Positions 27,388 through 38,127 of a stretch of DNA of 40,000 nt are shown here, piece by piece; the first letter of the stretch is position 1; each line of letters starts with the position of its first letter. A program made the translations under genes and the position numbers. The stretch comes from Glandiceps talaboti (lineage: Eukaryota; Hemichordata; Enteropneusta; Spengelidae). The stretch covers positions 21,428,486 to 21,468,485 of the forward strand of contig NC_135561.1 of the NCBI RefSeq assembly GCF_964340395.1, in the 5' to 3' direction. Below the pieces are notes generated by a model, which saw nothing but the letters and a program-made list of their open reading frames with translations, was not told the DNA's origin and did not search any database.

Positions 27388-30300
27388 GATCAGATTGTAT
27401 ATAGTACAGCCTTCCTATACTACGACATTCAGTTACTGATGATCAGATTGTATATAGTACAGCCTTCCTATACTACGACATTCAGTTACTGATGATCAGA
27501 TTGTATATAGTACAGCCTTCCTATACTACGACATTCAGTTACTGATGATCAGATTGTATATAGTACAGCCTTCCATTACTACGACATTCAGTTACTGCTA
27601 ATCAGATTGTATATAGTACAGCCTTCCTATACTACGACATTCAGTTACTGATGATCAGATTGTATATAGTACAACCTTCCTATACTACAACATTCAGTTA
27701 CTGATGATCAGATTGTATATAGTACAGCCTTCCTATACTACGACATTCAGTTACTGATGATCAGATTGTATATAGTACAGCCTTCCTATACAACGACATT
27801 CAGTTACTGCTAATCAGATTGTATATAGTACAGCCTTCCTATACTACGACATTCAGTTACTGATGATCAGATTGTATATAGTACAACCTTCCTTTACTAC
27901 GACATTCAGTTACTGATGATCAGATTGTATATAGTACAGCCTTCCTATACTACGACATTCAGTTACTGATGATCAGATTGTATATAGTACAGCCTTCCTA
28001 TACTACGACATTCAGTTACTGATGATCAGATTGTATATAGTACAACCTTCCTTTACTACGACATTCAGTTACTGATGATCAGATTGTATATAGTACAGCC
28101 TTCCTATACTACGACATTCAGTTACTGATGATCAGATTGTATATAGTACAGCCTTCCTATACTACGACATTCAGTTACTGACGATCAGATTGTATATAGT
28201 ACAGCCTTCCTATACTACGACATTCAGTTACTGATGATCAGATTGTATATAGTACAGCCTTCCTATACTACAACATTCAGTTACTGATGATCAGATTGTA
28301 TATGGTACAGCCTTCCTATACCACGACATTCAGTTACTGATAATCAGATTGTATATAGTACAGCCTTCCTATACTACGACATTCAGTTACTGATAATCAG
28401 ATTGTATATAGTACAGCCTTCCTATACTACGACATTCAGTTACTGATGATCAGATTGTATATAGTACAGCCTTCCTATACTACGACATTCACTGCTAATC
28501 AGATTGTATATAGTACAGCCTTCCTATACTACGACATTCACTGCTAATCAGATTGTATATAGTACAATCTTCCTATACTACGACATTCAGTTACAGATAA
28601 TCAGATTGTATATAGTACAATCTTCCTATACTACGACATTCAGTTACTGATGATCAGATTGTATATAGTACAGCCTTCCTATACTACGACATTCAGTTAC
28701 TGATGATCAGATTGTATATAGTACAGCCTTCCTATACTACGACATTCACTGATGATCAGATTGTATATAGTACAGCCTTCCTTTACTACGACATTCAGTT
28801 ACTGATGATCAGATTGTATATAGTACAGCCTTCCTATACTACGACATTCAGTTACTGATGATCAGATTGTATATAGTACAGCCTTCCTATACTACGACAT
28901 TCAGTTACTGATGATCAGATTGTATATAGTACAGCCTTCCTATACTACGACATTCAGTTACTGATGATCAGATTGTATATAGTACAGCCTTCCTATACTA
29001 CGACATTCAGTTACTGCTAATCAGATTGTATATAGTACAGCCTTCCTATACTACGACATTCAGTTACAGATGATCAGATTGTATATAGTACAGCCTTCCT
29101 ATACTACGACATTCAGTTACAGATGATCAGATTGTATATAGTACAGCCTTCCTATACTACGACATTCAGTTACTGATGATCGGATTGTATATAGTACAAT
29201 CTTCCTATACTACGACATTCAGTTACTGATGATCAGATTGTATATAGTACAGCCTTCCTATACTACGACATTCAGTTACAGATGATCAGATTGTATATAG
29301 TACAGCCTTCCTATACTACGACATTCAGTTACTGATGATCAGATTGTATATAGTACAGCCTTCCTATACTACGACATTCAGTTACTGATGATCAGATTGT
29401 ATATAGTACAGCCTTCCTATACTACGACATTCAGTTACTGATGATCAGATTGTATATAGTACAGCCTTCCTATACTACGACATTCAGTTACTGATGAGCA
29501 GATTGTATATAGTACAATCTTCCTATACTACGACATTCAGTTACTGATGATCAGATTGTATATAGTACAGCCTTCCTATACTACGACATTCAGTTACTGA
29601 TGATCAGATTGTATATAGTACAGCCTTCCTATACTACGACATTCAGTTACTGACGATCAGATTGTATATAGTACAGCCTTCCTATATTACGACATTCAGT
29701 TACTGATGATCAGATCGTATATAGTACAGCCTTCCTATACTACGACATTCAGTTACTGATGATCAGATTGTATATAGTACAACCTTCCTATACTACGACA
29801 TTCAGTTACTGCTAATCAGATTGTATATAGTACAGCCTTCCTATACTACGACATTCAGTTACTGACGATCAGATTGTATATAGTACAGCCTTCCTATACA
29901 ACGACATTCAGTTACTGATGATCAGATTGTATATAGTACAGCCTTCCTATACTACGACATTCAGTTACTGCTAATCAGATTGTATATAGTACAGCCTTCC
30001 TATACTACGACATTCAGTTACTGATGATCAGATTGTATATAGTACAGCCTTCCTATACTACGACATTCAGTTACTGATGATCAGATTGTATATAGTACAG
30101 CCTTCCTATACTACGACATTCAGTTACTGATGATCAGATTGTATATAGTACAGCCTTCCATTACTACGACATTCAGTTACTGCTAATCAGATTGTATATA
30201 GTACAGCCTTCCTATACTACGACATTCAGTTACTGATGATCAGATTGTATATAGTACAACCTTCCTATACTACAACATTCAGTTACTGATGATCAGATTG

Positions 30301-30767
30301 TATATAGTACAGCCTTCCTATACTACGACATTCAGTTACTGATGATCAGATTGTATATAGTACAGCCTTCCTATACAACGACATTCAGTTACTGCTAATC
30401 AGATTGTATATAGTACAGCCTTCCTATACTACGACATTCAGTTACTGATGATCAGATTGTATATAGTACAACCTTCCTTTACTACGACATTCAGTTACTG
30501 ATGATCAGATTGTATATAGTACAGCCTTCCTATACTACGACATTCAGTTACTGATGATCAGATTGTATATAGTACAGCCTTCCTATACTACGACATTCAG
30601 TTACTGATGATCAGATTGTATATAGTACAACCTTCCTTTACTACGACATTCAGTTACTGATGATCAGATTGTATATAGTACAGCCTTCCTATACTACGAC
30701 ATTCAGTTACTGATGATCAGATTGTATATAGTACAGCCTTCCTATACTACGACATTCAGTTACTGAC
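27388..30767 (+). repeat. 3380-bp higher-order repeat, copy 2
   Basis: This is a tandem copy of the preceding block; the left edge is defined by GCTAATC versus GACGATC at the junction word. A further partial copy in the 2585-bp register follows (TATGG at 30886). After the insert it resumes on the right side of the transposon-like element (GATGAGCAG at 36862). Confidence 0.83.
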
Positions 30768-31452
30768 GATCAGATTGTATATAGTACAGCCTTCCTATAC
30801 TACGACATTCAGTTACTGATGATCAGATTGTATATAGTACAGCCTTCCTATACTACAACATTCAGTTACTGATGATCAGATTGTATATGGTACAGCCTTC
30901 CTATACCACGACATTCAGTTACTGATAATCAGATTGTATATAGTACAGCCTTCCTATACTACGACATTCAGTTACTGATAATCAGATTGTATATAGTACA
31001 GCCTTCCTATACTACGACATTCAGTTACTGATGATCAGATTGTATATAGTACAGCCTTCCTATACTACGACATTCACTGCTAATCAGATTGTATATAGTA
31101 CAGCCTTCCTATACTACGACATTCACTGCTAATCAGATTGTATATAGTACAATCTTCCTATACTACGACATTCAGTTACAGATAATCAGATTGTATATAG
31201 TACAATCTTCCTATACTACGACATTCAGTTACTGATGATCAGATTGTATATAGTACAGCCTTCCTATACTACGACATTCAGTTACTGATGATCAGATTGT
31301 ATATAGTACAGCCTTCCTATACTACGACATTCACTGATGATCAGATTGTATATAGTACAGCCTTCCTTTACTACGACATTCAGTTACTGATGATCAGATT
31401 GTATATAGTACAGCCTTCCTATACTACGACATTCAGTTACTGATGATCAGAT

Positions 31453-31760
31453 CCCTTACCGAAATGAGACAGCTGTTTTTGAGCTGCAGCAGCTCTCAAA
31501 AAGACTTCTGACAGTTAGCTGCCGGAAGGCTGATTTTTGTGCATACATAATTAGATTTGAGCTGCAGAGAACAGCTCTCAACAGCTCAGGTAAATACCTG
31601 ACAGACATTCAACTGCTTTATAACAGACTTATGTAAGACTATCGTCAGACATCTGAAAGACCACTAACAGACCTGACAGACTAACAACAGCCTTCTGACA
31701 GCATTGTGACAAACTGCTGAAAGACTATAAGCAGACTTCTGACAGGTATCATTGGCACAC
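31453..31760. repeat. Left terminal/subterminal repeats of insert
   Basis: After the terminal CCCTTACC there is a perfect 15-bp palindrome-like word, GAGCTGCAGCAGCTC, at 31481-31495. A second GAGCTG...CAGCTC pair lies at 31559-31577. Then come many CTGACAG, ACAGAC and CAGAC(A/T)TC words up to about 31750. Dense short motifs near an end are typical of transposase-binding regions; that role is inferred. Confidence 0.65.
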
Positions 31761-32370
31761 TGCAAAAGGGGAATTCCTTACTAAAAATCCACTAGTTTAA
31801 AAAGTGTTCTATACTAATTCAAAACAAGTCTGATCAGTTTTGAGTGTTTCATTCATGTTTTAAACTTGTCAGAAGTCCTTAGTCAACTCATTTGAAACTA
31901 GTTTTAAACATGTTTTAAACCATATTAATTTTGACACTTAAAACATGCTTATACACGTTGGGGAAATATATTTGACATACAAATGTATATCAGAACTGAC
32001 CATATTTGATTTGAATGCTTGTTCCCACTGAAACATATTTAAAAAATGTCAGTTTCACAAACTCACAAAGTTTGTTCACTTACATGTTTTAGGGGATACA
32101 CATATATGTATGTATGTACGTACTACACACACGGGCACATACTTTTGCAACCAGTAAATCATGCAGAAGAAGAATTAAATGAAAACAAGAAGCAACTTTA
32201 TTGCTTTTTTCCAAAATAACTAAAAGGCTTGAGACATGTCTGTAGTGAAATGACAGTACCAACATACCTGAGTTTAACAATAGTACCTGTATTCATCCAT
32301 TGATTAGAAGACAAAAAATATATGTCCCTTAATGATGGGGTTCTTCAAATCAAATCTAAAGATTCACCTA
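31761..32370. other. Unassigned AT-rich interior of insert
   Basis: No convincing coding, RNA or regulatory signal was found. There are local duplicated words around GTTTTAAAC (31850-31920) and a short TATG/TACG run with an ACAC tract near 32100-32132. Confidence 0.5.
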
Positions 32371-32378
32371 CATCATAC

Positions 32379-32604
32379 ATGTGAAAGAGCTCTGGCAATT
32401 TGAGTTTGGCTTTCAACAGTTGCTGGAGTTTCAGAGTCTGACATTATTTCACTTTCAGTCATTATATAAGCTAAAGCCATTGTGTTCATCATTAGCATCA
32501 TCACTTCGGCAGTTTACATCATCACTTTGGCAGTTTACATCATCACTTTGGCAGAATCAGGATCAGAATCAGATCAATCAATATCCATTGGTTCCTGAAA
32601 GTCA
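32379..32604 (-). pseudogene. Degenerate acidic coding remnant
   Basis: On the minus strand a TTCTTTCTTTGCAG acceptor precedes a reading frame containing EPMDID, then a TGA, then SDSDPDSAK. A shifted frame then gives three near-copies of a 7-residue unit (SDDVNCQ-like), followed by ANDEHNG. The unit comes from a 21-bp triplication (ATCATCACTTTGGCAGTTTAC on the plus strand, about 32507-32555). A further frame gives SDSETPATVESQTQIAR before a possible donor, CAT|GTATGA. One stop and frame changes are needed, so this is read as a decayed exon. The protein is not recognised. Confidence 0.35.
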
Positions 32605-32853
32605 CTGCAAAGAAAGAACCAAGAGCAATCAATTAACAAAAGAAATGTTTGTTATGAATGTGAAGGGAGAGGTACACAGTTCATTTTATCTTTTGTTTCT
32701 AATAAACAGTTACATGCTACAAACAAAGAATCTATTGTTTGGCAATATAGAAATGCCAACTGTCTTGTGTCTTTTTACTATTTGCTCCTCTTGGGCAATT
32801 ATATTGCTCTGTTTTGTTTTTATACACTAACAGATTAAAAAAGTTACTAGTAC

Positions 32854-33088
32854 CTTTGAAAGTAGGCCTGTTCCTTCATCCTTTTTAAAGTTGCCATACA
32901 ACTTTGCTAGGCGTTTGGCTTGCTTCTCTTCAGCAATTTCTCTATCTTTGTCAGTCTTTGCTTTATTGCTTTGCTGTGCTGCATGTGTTCCATTTTTTGT
33001 CCTGCTGGAGTTTGCTTTCTTTGTCCACTTTCTGTTTTTTGTACTTTTATGTTGACACTGCTTTTTCTAAAGTCATCTTGAGTTTCTA
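32854..33088 (-). pseudogene. Charged coding remnant with probable frameshift
   Basis: The minus strand has possible acceptors at CTTAGAG (33089-33095) or GACTTTAG (33067) and a donor at CAAAG|GTACTAG. The first part reads VETQDDFRKSSVNIK... to TPAGQK. A second frame continues NGTHAAQQSNKAKTDKD and then KQAKRLAKLYGNFKKDEG. The switch falls in a run of six A (about 33000), where one missing base would explain it. The content is lysine-, glutamate- and glutamine-rich and probably coiled or disordered. I do not recognise the family. It could be an exon of an element-encoded or captured host gene. Confidence 0.4.
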
Positions 33089-33571
33089 CTCTAAGATGCA
33101 ACAAATAAAAACATGCATGTAAATAACACTAATTTTGGCAAAAAAAAAATTACCAACTGGTAAATAGAATCTACAAAATGTATATTCTTGTAGTGTGTTA
33201 ACAGTGGTACACCCTAGGTGAATACATTTTATCAGACTTCCCAAAAGTACATCAGAGGCTGAGCAGCCATAATTAAGGAACAGCTTTATAAAAACTTTAT
33301 AAAAAAATAATGAACTCGCAGTCTTCCCACATTGTCTCACTTAACACTTAACATTTCTACTTAGAATAAGACAAGGATAATTAATATTGCTTGTCTGATG
33401 GCCACAATGCCTCAACAAGAGTTCCATATTCTTACTCTCTCCTTACAACTAAATAGGTGTTGTGTTCTATAATTTGCACTATAACGTAATGAATACACAA
33501 ATACATCAATATGAAGCATTTTAAACATGACAATCTTTGATTAAAATGAAAGTCCATACCCTTATTAAATA

Positions 33572-33650
33572 AATACATACATACATGTACGTATATATAT
33601 ACACACACACACACATACATACATACATACATACATACATACATACATAC
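33572..33650. repeat. (ACAT)n / (AC)n microsatellite
   Basis: A compound tract starts ATACATACATACATGTACGT, passes through TATATATA and an (AC) run, and ends in about nine copies of ATAC. The tyrosine/cysteine/valine ORF on the opposite strand is a product of this repeat. Confidence 0.92.
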
Positions 33651-33920
33651 GGACAGACCTCAATGACATACATCAAGTTGGTGAAAAGTGTTCTGCATGT
33701 ACATGACAGAGCACTGTGTAAATGTGGCTGTGACCATGGGGTGTACTAGTACTACTACTAAATGATTTGTGACACACTGGTTTCTACAAAACACTCCAAC
33801 ATTGTTCCATTCCATATCTTAATTGAATAAATTAATTTGCCACTGTTTTCTAACAAGACTCAGTGCGGTACATAGGAACTCTTTCGACGAGAAACTAATA
33901 TTTTTTACACGATAAATCAT

Positions 33921-33935
33921 GGGGGGGGGGGGGGG
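33921..33935 (+). repeat. Poly(G) run of 15
   Basis: Fifteen consecutive G residues follow AAATCAT and precede TGTAATC. It is an isolated G homopolymer in otherwise AT-rich sequence and may be poorly resolved by sequencing. Confidence 0.9.
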
Positions 33936-34270
33936 TGTAATCTAATTCCAGTTTACACACGGCACCAGGCAAGCAGTGCATTCTTTCCTACTTTCAATCG
34001 ACAAAGTGGACACTCCAACTTGAATATTACATGTATATCAGATGTACTTTAAAAACAACTTTCGGAAGTTTCAAACAGTTGTAGAAGTCTATGTATGTAA
34101 CCGTGGACCGAGGTCTAGGTCTATGTCTGAAAAGGCTCCGATCGTACGGCCACAAGTACTATAATATAAATAAGATATAACGTCTACACATAGACGACCT
34201 GGATTCTATCGTTTAAAAAAAATACCAGAGCCTATAATGTGCTCTGAAAGCGGCAGTTAAATTAACATAC

Positions 34271-34448
34271 CTTCATCACCAAAATGAGTAGGTCTTGATG
34301 TATACCTCTTCTCATGATCAGTTGTCGAAAACGATTTTCTTTGCCTTTGTGAATCACGGTCGCCATCTTCCGTTTCACCCATTTGAAGTGGAACTGGGGA
34401 GATTGCGCGCGTTGATTTGATTGGCTGATACGTCATAGCCTCGTTCAC
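34271..34448 (-). pseudogene. Possible first exon of minus-strand remnant gene
   Basis: On the minus strand an open frame contains MGETEDGDRDSQRQRKSF and continues to RPTHFGDEG, ending at GATGAAG|GTATGTT, a good donor. A second frame over the same exon starts at AAGATGGCGACC (a YY1-like start context) and gives MATVIHKGKENRFRQL. That frame leaves in phase 0 and would join the later exon after GACTTTAG. Two frames are thus possible and I cannot choose. The composition is charged and the protein is unknown. Confidence 0.35.
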
Positions 34449-34770
34449 AATAATTTCAAAACTTCAATGCGTTGTAAACTTTACAGCAGTCGTTGATTCA
34501 ATTTTGAAAAAATATGTTTTTGTTTATTGTTTTGTTTCTCATATTATCCATGTTTGCGCTGTTATTAGCCATAAACAAAATGTTTGTTCCTAGCAGTTTT
34601 TCCACGAGCTTTGAACGAGCCTGTGACGCCATATTGTGGATATAACCTTAGCCAGCGATCGACGATCGAGGGGTTTGTTTACACCGTACGTTCACGTTAC
34701 GTATCGACTCAAAACAGAGCAGTATACTTGTAATCTCCAAAAGTTGAAGCAAAATGGCAATCTATGAGAG
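34449..34770. promoter_or_regulatory. CpG-rich divergent spacer, possible promoter
   Basis: The stretch between the minus-strand first-exon candidate and the plus-strand ATG at 34771 is richer in CpG than its surroundings (for example GACGCC, GCGATCGACGATCGAG and CGTACGTTCACG near 34625-34705). Two coding starts pointing away from it suggest a bidirectional promoter. This is inference from layout and base composition; no core promoter element was identified with confidence. Confidence 0.3.
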
Positions 34771-35301
34771 ATGGAAGCGAAAAGTGGCCATTCCAGTTCT
34801 GAGGACAACTTTGCGATCATTGGCCCACAAACGATGGACTCCCATCACTTCCGGGTGATGTCCCTCGACATCAACAACACACGAACACGTACACAGACAA
34901 TACCGATACCGTTTCAAGCGAGTTTGGTAGACTAATGAGATGATCGACAGGAAGGAGATGGCGAGCATCATATTTATTCATGTTATAACATAACGGAGGA
35001 AATGAAGACAACTGTGAGTTATTTGACAATGAAGAGGGGAGTCAAAATCCCTTGTTGACATCCGACTGTCGAGATTTATCAGACGGCGTTGATGATGGGT
35101 ATGACAACCCTGAATATGACTGACTATAGTGAAACTGAAAACTCAGATATTGGCGAGGCCGATCATATGCGGCCCAAAATGAACCACTCTTTTCAATGCC
35201 TATACGCTACACGACCGGCCCAAGTCAAGAAATATACTGCAGGGGACATTTCCTGTAGTACCCTTGAAAATGGGCCGTGTTTCTGCATATGTAACCAGTA
35301 A
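34771..35301 (+). pseudogene. Degenerate acidic ORF with frame switches
   Basis: From ATG at 34771 a 54-codon frame reads MEAKSGHSSSEDNFAIIGPQ and stops at 34933. A second frame carries GNEDNCELFDNEEG and DLSDGVDDGYDNPEYD before a stop at 35121. The first frame then resumes with YSETENSDIGEADHMRPK and on to CSTLENGPCFCICNQ, ending at 35301. The three segments share an acidic, serine-rich character, so they look like one protein broken by small indels. Such acidic N-terminal regions occur in several transposase families, but no DDE or zinc-finger signature is visible. The family is unknown. Confidence 0.4.
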
Positions 35302-35930
35302 TTGCTAGTCCCAAGTTGAAGCATAGTAAACAAATTCCACACTAATATACGTGCATGGCTATCACAAACACAGAATACTAAATCTGGCAAATGATTTTAA
35401 AATGGATGTTTGTTATGTAGGTGACATATTACAAATAATTTGAGAAAACAGTTACATTAAATCTCGGTAAGTTGTGAGGGTGAACGATGCAAATAATAAA
35501 TGCATACAACAATACATGTACATTTTATATTAGAGGTATTCTGTAAGGATTGATTTTGTTGTTCATGCAGCTGGTTTACGTTTTAACAAGAACAGATTCC
35601 GGTGTTTATACTTAACAATGAAACTTAATAAATATATTTTAACATGTAAATGTACTGTAGTTATTGGTCATTTGATGGTGTTGCAGGCATTCTTATAAAT
35701 ATTACCTACATTCACCTGCATACATTTGATGTATGTTTTAGTGAATAAGTATTTAGGCAAGTTTAATTCCAAGCAATATTTATTATGACACAGAAGCATA
35801 TTAACAGAGAACCCTTGGATTGGTATGCCCTTCCACATTGCCACTGTCCAGGTAACTTTAAAATATTCTGGAAACTACCACAAAAGCTGCTAAAAGTCTG
35901 CTGCTAGTCGTTTTGCCCATGACAGAGCAA
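35302..35930. other. Unassigned AT-rich interior of insert
   Basis: No coherent reading frame, RNA gene or repeat was recognised between the plus-strand remnant and the right subterminal repeats. Confidence 0.55.
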
Positions 35931-36234
35931 AGTGTAAACACTCCTGACAGACATTATTTAGAAATTAACTCCTGTGGCTGAAGACAGCTGCCAGTAAACT
36001 GCAAGTAGCTGTTGGTGAACTGCAGACAGCTGTCAGTGAGATGCAGACAGCTGTCAGTAAGCTTAAGAATTTTTTTCCTAACAGACATAAACCCTAGAAG
36101 TCTGTTGCAGACATTCAGCAGCTCAACACATTTTTGAATGTGTGCAATAGAGCTGTTGGTAGTGTGCCACAGAGCTGAAAAGCTCTGAAAAAGCTCTTTG
36201 CCAGCTTGGGTCTGAGCTTTCAGTTTGGTAAGGG
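35931..36234. repeat. Right terminal/subterminal repeats of insert
   Basis: The 17-bp word TGCAGACAGCTGTCAGT occurs at 36021 and 36042 (21-bp period), with related AGACAGCTGCCAGT and TAGCTGTTGGTG words around it. Closer to the end are AGAGCTGAAAAGCTCT and further AGCTCT words. The block finishes with GGTAAGGG, the complement of the left terminus. It mirrors the motif set of the left end. Confidence 0.65.
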
Positions 36235-37189
36235 ATTGTATATAGTACAGCCTTCCTATACTACGACATTCAGTTACTGATGATCAGATTGTATATAGTA
36301 CAGCCTTCCTATACTACGACATTCAGTTACTGATGATCAGATTGTATATAGTACAGCCTTCCTATACTACGACATTCAGTTACTGCTAATCAGATTGTAT
36401 ATAGTACAGCCTTCCTATACTACGACATTCAGTTACAGATGATCAGATTGTATATAGTACAGCCTTCCTATACTACGACATTCAGTTACAGATGATCAGA
36501 TTGTATATAGTACAGCCTTCCTATACTACGACATTCAGTTACTGATGATCGGATTGTATATAGTACAATCTTCCTATACTACGACATTCAGTTACTGATG
36601 ATCAGATTGTATATAGTACAGCCTTCCTATACTACGACATTCAGTTACAGATGATCAGATTGTATATAGTACAGCCTTCCTATACTACGACATTCAGTTA
36701 CTGATGATCAGATTGTATATAGTACAGCCTTCCTATACTACGACATTCAGTTACTGATGATCAGATTGTATATAGTACAGCCTTCCTATACTACGACATT
36801 CAGTTACTGATGATCAGATTGTATATAGTACAGCCTTCCTATACTACGACATTCAGTTACTGATGAGCAGATTGTATATAGTACAATCTTCCTATACTAC
36901 GACATTCAGTTACTGATGATCAGATTGTATATAGTACAATCTTCCTATACTACGACATTCAGTTACTGATGATCAGATTGTATATAGTACAGCCTTCCTA
37001 TACTACGACATTCAGTTACTGATGATCAGATTGTATATAGTACAATCTTCCTATACTACGACATTCAGTTACTGATGATCAGATTGTATATAGTACAGCC
37101 TTCCTATACTACGACATTCAGTTACTGATGATCAGATTGTATATAGTACAGCCTTCCTTTACTACGACATTCAGTTACTGATGATCAGA

Positions 37190-38127
37190 TTGTATATAGT
37201 ACAGCCTTCCTATACTACGACATTCAGTTACAGATGATCAGATTGTATATAGTACAGCCTTCCTATACTACGACATTCAGTTACTGATGATCAGATTGTA
37301 TATAGTACAGCCTTCCTATAATACGACATTCACTGCTAATCAGATTGTATATAGTACAGCCTTCCTATACTACGACATTCAGTTACTGATGATCAGATTG
37401 TATATAGTACAATCTTCCTATACTACGACATTCAGTTACTGATGATCAGATTGTATATAGTACAGCCTTCCTATACTACGACATTCAGTTACTGATGATC
37501 AGATTGTATATAGTACAGCCTTCCTATACTACGACATTCAGTTACTGATGATCAGATTGTATATAGTACAGCCTTCCTATACTACGACATTCAGTTACTG
37601 ATGATCAGATTGTATATAGTACAATCTTCCTATACTACGACATTCACTGCTAATCAGATTGTATATAGTACAGCCTTCCTATACTACGACATTCAGTTAC
37701 TGCTAATCAGATTGTATATAGTACAGCCTTCCTATACTACGACATTCACTGATGACCAGATTGTATATAGTACAGCCTTCCTATACTACGACATTCAGTT
37801 ACTGATGATCAGATTGTATATAGTACAGCCTTCCTATACTACGACATTCAGTTACTGATGATCAGATTGTATATAGTACAGCCTTCCTATACTACGACAT
37901 TCAGTTACTGACGATCAGATTGTATTTAGTACAGCCTTCCTATACTACAACATTCAGTTACTGATGATCAGATTGTATATAGTACAATCTTCCTATACTA
38001 CGACATTCAGTTACTGATGATCAGATTGTATATAGTACAGCCTTCCTATACTACGACATTCAGTTACTGCTAATCAGATTGTATATAGTACAATCTTCCT
38101 ATACTACGACATTCACTGCTAATCAGA
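37190..38127 (+). repeat. 938-bp higher-order repeat, copy 1
   Basis: The block is eighteen monomers, four of them 49 bp, which gives 938 bp. Markers are CCTATAATACG (37315), the 49-bp monomer with GATGACCAG (about 37750) and TGTATTTAG (37921). All recur 938 bp later. A related block is also present at about 17600-17935 in the left segment. Confidence 0.75.

Larger units (their letters stand above)
2714..31452 (+). repeat. 53-bp satellite DNA array, left segment
   Basis: This is an uninterrupted head-to-tail array of a 53-bp monomer with core words TGATGATCAGATTGTATA, GTACAGCCTTCCTATACTAC and GACATTCAGTTACT. All copies face the same way, and I estimate about 540. Variants fall in a few positions. 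The junction word is GATGATCAG, GACGATCAG, GCTAATCAG or GATAATCAG. The TACA is followed by GCC, ACC, ATC or TTC. The middle is CTATACTACG, CTGTACTACG or CTTTACTACG. A minority of monomers are 49 bp because AGTT is missing between ATTC and ACTG. The first few monomers (2714-2900) are the most divergent, as is common at array edges. No coding or transcription function can be shown. Confidence 0.97.
33090..34270. other. Intron-like, low-complexity interior of insert
   Basis: The region between two minus-strand coding remnants is AT-rich with short ORFs that show no coherent composition. It contains an (ACAT)n tract and a 15-base G run, listed separately. Nothing else could be assigned. Confidence 0.5.
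31453..36234. mobile_element. DNA transposon-like insert in satellite, 4782 bp
   Basis: The insert begins CCCTTACCGAAATGA and ends TCAGTTTGGTAAGGG, an imperfect 15-bp terminal inverted repeat with 13 of 15 matches. The satellite reads ...GATCAGAT before it and ATTGTATA... after it. One monomer is therefore split with either a 2-bp AT duplication or no duplication, since AT is its own complement. Both ends carry many CAGCTG, CTGACAG and CAGAC words, as subterminal repeats often do. Interior coding remnants are broken, so it is probably non-autonomous. The superfamily is not assigned: a 2-bp duplication is compatible with several cut-and-paste groups (ISL2EU-type is one guess from memory), and no transposase catalytic domain was recognised. 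The strand of the element is undefined. Confidence 0.72.

Noticed and set aside
2714-31452. CRISPR-like array
   Set aside because: The repeats are contiguous with no unique spacers, the flanking gene has introns and no cas-type genes are present; it is satellite DNA.
32381-32830. Plus-strand 149-residue ORF in the insert
   Set aside because: It is rich in F/L/S/Q with no motif. Its middle is the complement of the 21-bp acidic repeat, which reads more sensibly on the minus strand, and no start context or splice structure supports it.
33086-33340. Minus-strand 84-residue ORF as an extra exon of the insert gene
   Set aside because: Low-complexity hydrophobic composition, poly-A/T interruptions and no acceptor/donor pair in phase with neighbours.
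33432-33644. MYVCMYVC-type minus-strand ORF
   Set aside because: It is produced by the (ACAT)n microsatellite.
34762-34971. Minus-strand 69-residue ORF opposite the acidic ORF
   Set aside because: It overlaps the plus-strand remnant, whose acidic, serine-rich segments are more coherent; no homology was recognised.
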